Source of the DNA: an uncultured bacterium
GTDB taxonomy: Bacteria; Chloroflexota; Anaerolineae; J036; Brachytrichaceae
Assembly: GCA_903921365.1 (NCBI GenBank)
Contig: CAIXPS010000572.1
Span: 1 to 35,413, forward strand
Direction: 5' to 3'
Length of the DNA: 35,413 nt
The notes under the pieces were generated by a model. That model ran no database searches, was not told where the DNA came from, and saw only the letters and a program-made list of their open reading frames with translations. Position numbers and translations under genes: made by a program. Positions 32,235 through 35,413 of the stretch are shown here, piece by piece (the stretch's first letter is position 1; each line of letters begins with the position of its first letter).

Positions 32235-34891
32235 GGCATCTCCATTGTCCAGATGCTGCGCCCGTAGGTGGCCGCAGCCATGATTCCGGTCTTTGTGTTT
32301 AACTGAATATCGCTGACGAGGGTGTAAGGCATGCCGGCGCCATAGGGCTGCCATTGCTTGGAAGCGTCCGCGGTTGGGTTTCCGGAAAGCACCCACACAC
32401 CGAGCGCTCCGCCGATGTAGATACCCGCGTACTTGGCGCGTGAATCGATCACGACTGCCCCGATCGGCGCGTCTGGCAGGGTGTATGAGATGTCCTGCCA
32501 GTTCTTGCCGCCGTCGGTTGTGCGGAATATGTGTCCCTTGGCGTAGGGCGTCTGCGCGTCGAACCCGCCGAACACGGCCACCGCGACCTGCGGGTTGGTC
32601 GGATCGATGGCGATGTGGTTCACCTGGCGGGTGGGCAGAATCTTCGGCGTCGTGCGCTGCCAGTGCTTCCCGCCATCGCTGCTGGTCCAGATGCGGCCTT
32701 CGGTCGTCCCGGCGTACAACACCTGCGGGTCGCTGGCCGAGATAGCCAGCGAGCGGATGCTGCCCTTGTCGCCGCTAAGCGCGTCGCTGATCGGATCCCA
32801 CGAATCTCCGCGGTCGGTCGTCTTGTACACCCGCTGCGATGCGATGTAAAGAACGCCTTCGTTCTTCGGATCGACTACGAAGGGAGCATAGAACAGAAAG
32901 CGATCGTCACTCGCCAACCCACTGGTGTGCTCTTCCCACCCGTTGTTTGCGCCACCCTTACCGCCGTCTTCGTTGCGCGCAAAACCGCCTTTTGGCCAGG
33001 TGCTGTAGACGATATCGGGATTGAACGGATCGACCGCGGTGTAACCCATGTCGCCCTGCGATGCCCCCGGCCACGTCTTGCCGCCGTCGGTGGTGAGCGC
33101 GATGGCGTTGTCCTGCAAGCCGCCAATCATGTATTTGGGATCGGTGGGATGCAATCCCACGCCGATGAACAACAGCGTGTTGATGCCGCCGCTGCGATGC
33201 TCCCACGCCGGCTGCGGCTGCGAGGCATCCTCAGTGCGGTAGATGCCGCCATCGGTGCCGACCCATACGACATTGTGGTTCTTCGGATCGATGCGGAAGC
33301 CGTGCGAGTCCGGATGCATCCAACTGGCCTCGTTGGCGACCGGGTTGGTGTCGCGCCAGGTCTTGCCCCCGTCGGCGCTGCGCTGAATGACTCCGCTCCA
33401 CCCTTTGGCGGTCTTGTCAATGCTGAACGAACCGCCCAGGTACATGATCTTCGCATCGGTCGGGTCAATGGCGACGATGTTGTCATAGGAGCACTGCATG
33501 TTGTGCCCGCTCCCTGTGCAGTAGTCCGCTGCGCCGGGAAGCAACTCCCACGAGTCGCCGCCGTCGGTGCTGCGCATGGCGAACGACGCCGGATTCACTT
33601 CGCCCTTCTTGCTGCCACCATAATACAACCCGCCACCGGCCAACAGCACCTTCGGGTCGCTCTGCGCCACTGCGATGGCCAGCCCCGTGACGGCGACTTC
33701 ATCCGTGTAACGGCTGGTCAGCAGCTTGACCTTCTTCGCTTTCTCCCATGCCGCCAGCGCGTTGCTGTAGTCAAGCTCGTCCCAGTTCTGACCGCCGTCA
33801 GTGCTGCGCAGGATGACGGCGCCAACGCACGAATAACTGCAACGCACTGCATACAGCGCGTCATCGCTGCCGACGGCCAGGCTGAAGAAACCGCCGGATA
33901 TCTCGCCGGTTTGATAGGCGCATAATTTGCCGCAGTCGAGCAGGCGCGTCCACGAGTCGCCCTTGTCGCTGGACACGAACACGCCGAAGTCAGGGCGACC
34001 GGGCGGCGCCTTCATCGGCAGCTCAATCCCTGAGGTCGCATAGATGTTGCCCGTCGAGTCGAACGCCAGCGCGGTGACCACTGCCCCCTTGAACACATCA
34101 GAGCCGATCAGCTTCCACGAGCGACCAGCATCGGTGCTGCGCATGATGCCGTTGGCCAGGTAGCCGTACTCGCGCACCATACTTGGCGCGAACTCGCCCA
34201 GCAGCGCATACAACACGTCGGGGTTCTTCGGATCCATCTCGATGCCGCCATACACCATCGGCACCTGGTTATCAGTCAGCGACTGCCAGTTTGAGCCGCC
34301 ATCGGTCGTTTTCCAGATACCGCCAAACGACGCGGCGGCATAGACCACGTTTGTGTCACGCGGGTCGATGGCAAAGGCATTGATCTTGCCCGCACTGGGA
34401 ATCTGTCCCTGCGGCATGTTGACGCTCGCGATGGTGCTCGGCCCCGCCGAATGCCACGTCCCGCCGACGGGCTTGTACTTGCCGAGTTCCTTGTAGGCGT
34501 CGATCAACACATTGCGCTCGACATCGCCGTCAATGCTGATCAGCCCGGAGGCGACGTCCTGCAGGCGCTTCTCGAAGTTCTGAGCATCGGTATCGTTTAG
34601 ATCGATGTCGGTGAAGTCGGCGGTGACGCCAGCCGGGGGCTTCGTCGTGGCCTCAAGCTTGGGGCGATCAGGGTCGGCAGTGGGTTTGACCGCGGTCGCC
34701 TTGCCGGTCGCGCCGGACTTGGCGGTCGGCGTCCTGCCGGGCCGTGGGGCGCTGGTTGCTGCCCCGGCCGGGGGCTCAGTGGATACCGGATTATTAGAGG
34801 GGTCAGAGGTCAAACCGCAGGCCGTCATGAGCATCGCCGCGGCAATGAGACTGAACATGGGGCTGAACGTGAGACTGATTTTCCTTCGCAT
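32231..34891 (-). CDS. Asp-box (BNR/sortilin-like) beta-propeller lipoprotein
   Basis: An 886-residue secreted protein with a lipoprotein signal peptide (MRRKISLTFSPMFSLIAAAM followed by lipobox LMTACG, lipidated Cys25), then a Pro/Thr/Ala-rich low-complexity spacer to about residue 85. The rest is one or two beta-propellers with at least ten Asp-box motifs, for example RSTDGGQNW, KTTDGGSNW, RSADGGKTW, LTTDGGKTW, KTTDRGDSW and RTTDGGKNW. This is the pattern of sortilin/Vps10-like and BNR glycosidase-related proteins, common as large exported proteins in Chloroflexota and similar groups. A glycan-binding or hydrolase function is possible, but no catalytic residues are identified. It overlaps the next gene by 4 bp and starts 10 bp after the partial gene upstream. 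Confidence 0.9.
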   Translation of the reverse strand: MRRKISLTFSPMFSLIAAAMLMTACGLTSDPSNNPVSTEPPAGAATSAPRPGRTPTAKSGATGKATAVKPTADPDRPKLEATTKPPAGVTADFTDIDLNDTDAQNFEKRLQDVASGLISIDGDVERNVLIDAYKELGKYKPVGGTWHSAGPSTIASVNMPQGQIPSAGKINAFAIDPRDTNVVYAAASFGGIWKTTDGGSNWQSLTDNQVPMVYGGIEMDPKNPDVLYALLGEFAPSMVREYGYLANGIMRSTDAGRSWKLIGSDVFKGAVVTALAFDSTGNIYATSGIELPMKAPPGRPDFGVFVSSDKGDSWTRLLDCGKLCAYQTGEISGGFFSLAVGSDDALYAVRCSYSCVGAVILRSTDGGQNWDELDYSNALAAWEKAKKVKLLTSRYTDEVAVTGLAIAVAQSDPKVLLAGGGLYYGGSKKGEVNPASFAMRSTDGGDSWELLPGAADYCTGSGHNMQCSYDNIVAIDPTDAKIMYLGGSFSIDKTAKGWSGVIQRSADGGKTWRDTNPVANEASWMHPDSHGFRIDPKNHNVVWVGTDGGIYRTEDASQPQPAWEHRSGGINTLLFIGVGLHPTDPKYMIGGLQDNAIALTTDGGKTWPGASQGDMGYTAVDPFNPDIVYSTWPKGGFARNEDGGKGGANNGWEEHTSGLASDDRFLFYAPFVVDPKNEGVLYIASQRVYKTTDRGDSWDPISDALSGDKGSIRSLAISASDPQVLYAGTTEGRIWTSSDGGKHWQRTTPKILPTRQVNHIAIDPTNPQVAVAVFGGFDAQTPYAKGHIFRTTDGGKNWQDISYTLPDAPIGAVVIDSRAKYAGIYIGGALGVWVLSGNPTADASKQWQPYGAGMPYTLVSDIQLNTKTGIMAAATYGRSIWTMEMP

Positions 34892-34901
34892 GGCACGTGT
34901 T

Positions 34902-35413
34902 CTACAGAACCAGACTATTGACGAAACGCGTAAACAGCGGCGTCATATCCTGCATCTTTTCGGGCGGGGCGATCAGCGTGACGACGAGTGCGCGCCCGCC
35001 CTTGATCACCACATAATCGACGCCCTGCTTCATCTGTGGCGCCGAGCGCCCAAGGCCGCCGGTATCCACGTAGGTGAAGCGCAGCCGCAGCGCCTGCTCG
35101 CCACCTACTGTCGCCTTGCCGCTCTCGAGTATCTTGTACACGGCGTAGCGGCTGCCGCGGTCGGCGGTGACGAGTGTCGCGATATCCTGCAACGCCAGAC
35201 CCGCGTCAACGGGGGAGGCCGCGATTGCAAACTCGGTCCCGCTGCCCAGCGCGTCGGTCACATGCAGCACCTCATCCGGTCTGGCTGAGGGCGTGAAATA
35301 GGATGGGTATGCGCCACGCACGCCGTCCTTGTCAAATGTCGTGGTGGTATTGACGGCGCCGTTCCACACCAGCACCGCAACTACCAGCGTGAGGCCAAAG
35401 ACGCGCGCCACCA
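34902..35413 (-). CDS. Membrane-anchored or secreted protein of unknown function (5' end cut by window edge)
   Basis: About 170 codons are visible, open at the window edge. A hydrophobic segment (VFGLTLVVAVLVWNGAV) near the visible start could be a signal anchor; a GTG at 35411 is a possible start, but the gene may extend beyond the window. The remainder (FDKDGVRGAYPSYFTPSARPDEVLHV...ALRLRFTYVD...YVVIKGGRALVVTLIAPPEKMQDMTPLFTRFVNSLVL) has the look of a PsbP/lipoprotein-like domain that senses or scaffolds in the envelope, a tentative resemblance only. It is 10 bp upstream of the Asp-box lipoprotein gene and probably belongs to its operon. Confidence 0.7.
   Translation of the reverse strand, partial: VARVFGLTLVVAVLVWNGAVNTTTTFDKDGVRGAYPSYFTPSARPDEVLHVTDALGSGTEFAIAASPVDAGLALQDIATLVTADRGSRYAVYKILESGKATVGGEQALRLRFTYVDTGGLGRSAPQMKQGVDYVVIKGGRALVVTLIAPPEKMQDMTPLFTRFVNSLVL

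Overview
The window is bacterial, GC-rich and densely coded, almost entirely on the minus strand. I infer an anaerobic or fermentative member of the Chloroflexota (Anaerolineae-like). The reasons are PFOR linked to a multi-subunit NAD(P)-type [NiFe] hydrogenase, large secreted Asp-box and PQQ-type beta-propeller proteins, and short palindromic repeats. No rRNA, tRNA or marker gene is present, so the taxonomy is an inference.

Region A (1-4213, minus) is a compact catabolic operon. In transcription order it holds a GH88-type unsaturated glucuronyl hydrolase, a URO-D/methyltransferase-superfamily protein, a short-chain dehydrogenase, and an Old Yellow Enzyme-type oxidoreductase cut by the window edge. 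Its control region is 4214-4448.

Region B (4449-21341, minus) is the core of the window, a ~17 kb run of co-directional genes. In transcription order: PFOR (nifJ), a DHODH-like protein, a DRTGG-type protein, a CBS-HATPase sensor, a second DRTGG-type protein, a PHP-domain protein, NuoE-1, a small HATPase, an HndB-like ferredoxin, NuoF-1 (with a C-terminal 2x[4Fe-4S] domain), NuoE-2, NuoF-2 (without it), a NuoG/HoxU-like subunit, and the [NiFe] hydrogenase small (HoxY) and large (HoxH) subunits. A strong intrinsic terminator ends the run. PFOR makes reduced ferredoxin, the NuoE/NuoF modules handle NAD(P)H, and HoxYH makes or uses H2. The set therefore looks like a soluble, possibly electron-bifurcating [NiFe] hydrogenase with a duplicated diaphorase. 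It is accompanied by the signalling proteins (HATPase, PHP, DRTGG, CBS) normally seen next to [FeFe] hydrogenases. TGTGA-N6-TCAC-type palindromes, resembling Rex or CRP/FNR operators, lie upstream of PFOR and upstream of NuoE-1.

Region C (21480-26260) is an accessory or defence-like stretch: a VapBC-type toxin-antitoxin pair on the plus strand abutting a truncated GNAT gene, an AAA ATPase/DUF4276 pair, an alpha/beta hydrolase, a small orphan plus-strand gene, and a protein with a C-terminal Vsr/DUF559-like nuclease domain.

Region D (26352-35413, minus) is a translationally coupled envelope cluster: a partial membrane-anchored protein, an Asp-box beta-propeller lipoprotein, a secreted protein with a carboxypeptidase-regulatory-like domain, an anchored PQQ-type beta-propeller, and a polytopic membrane protein. 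Two perfect hairpins lie inside coding sequence here.
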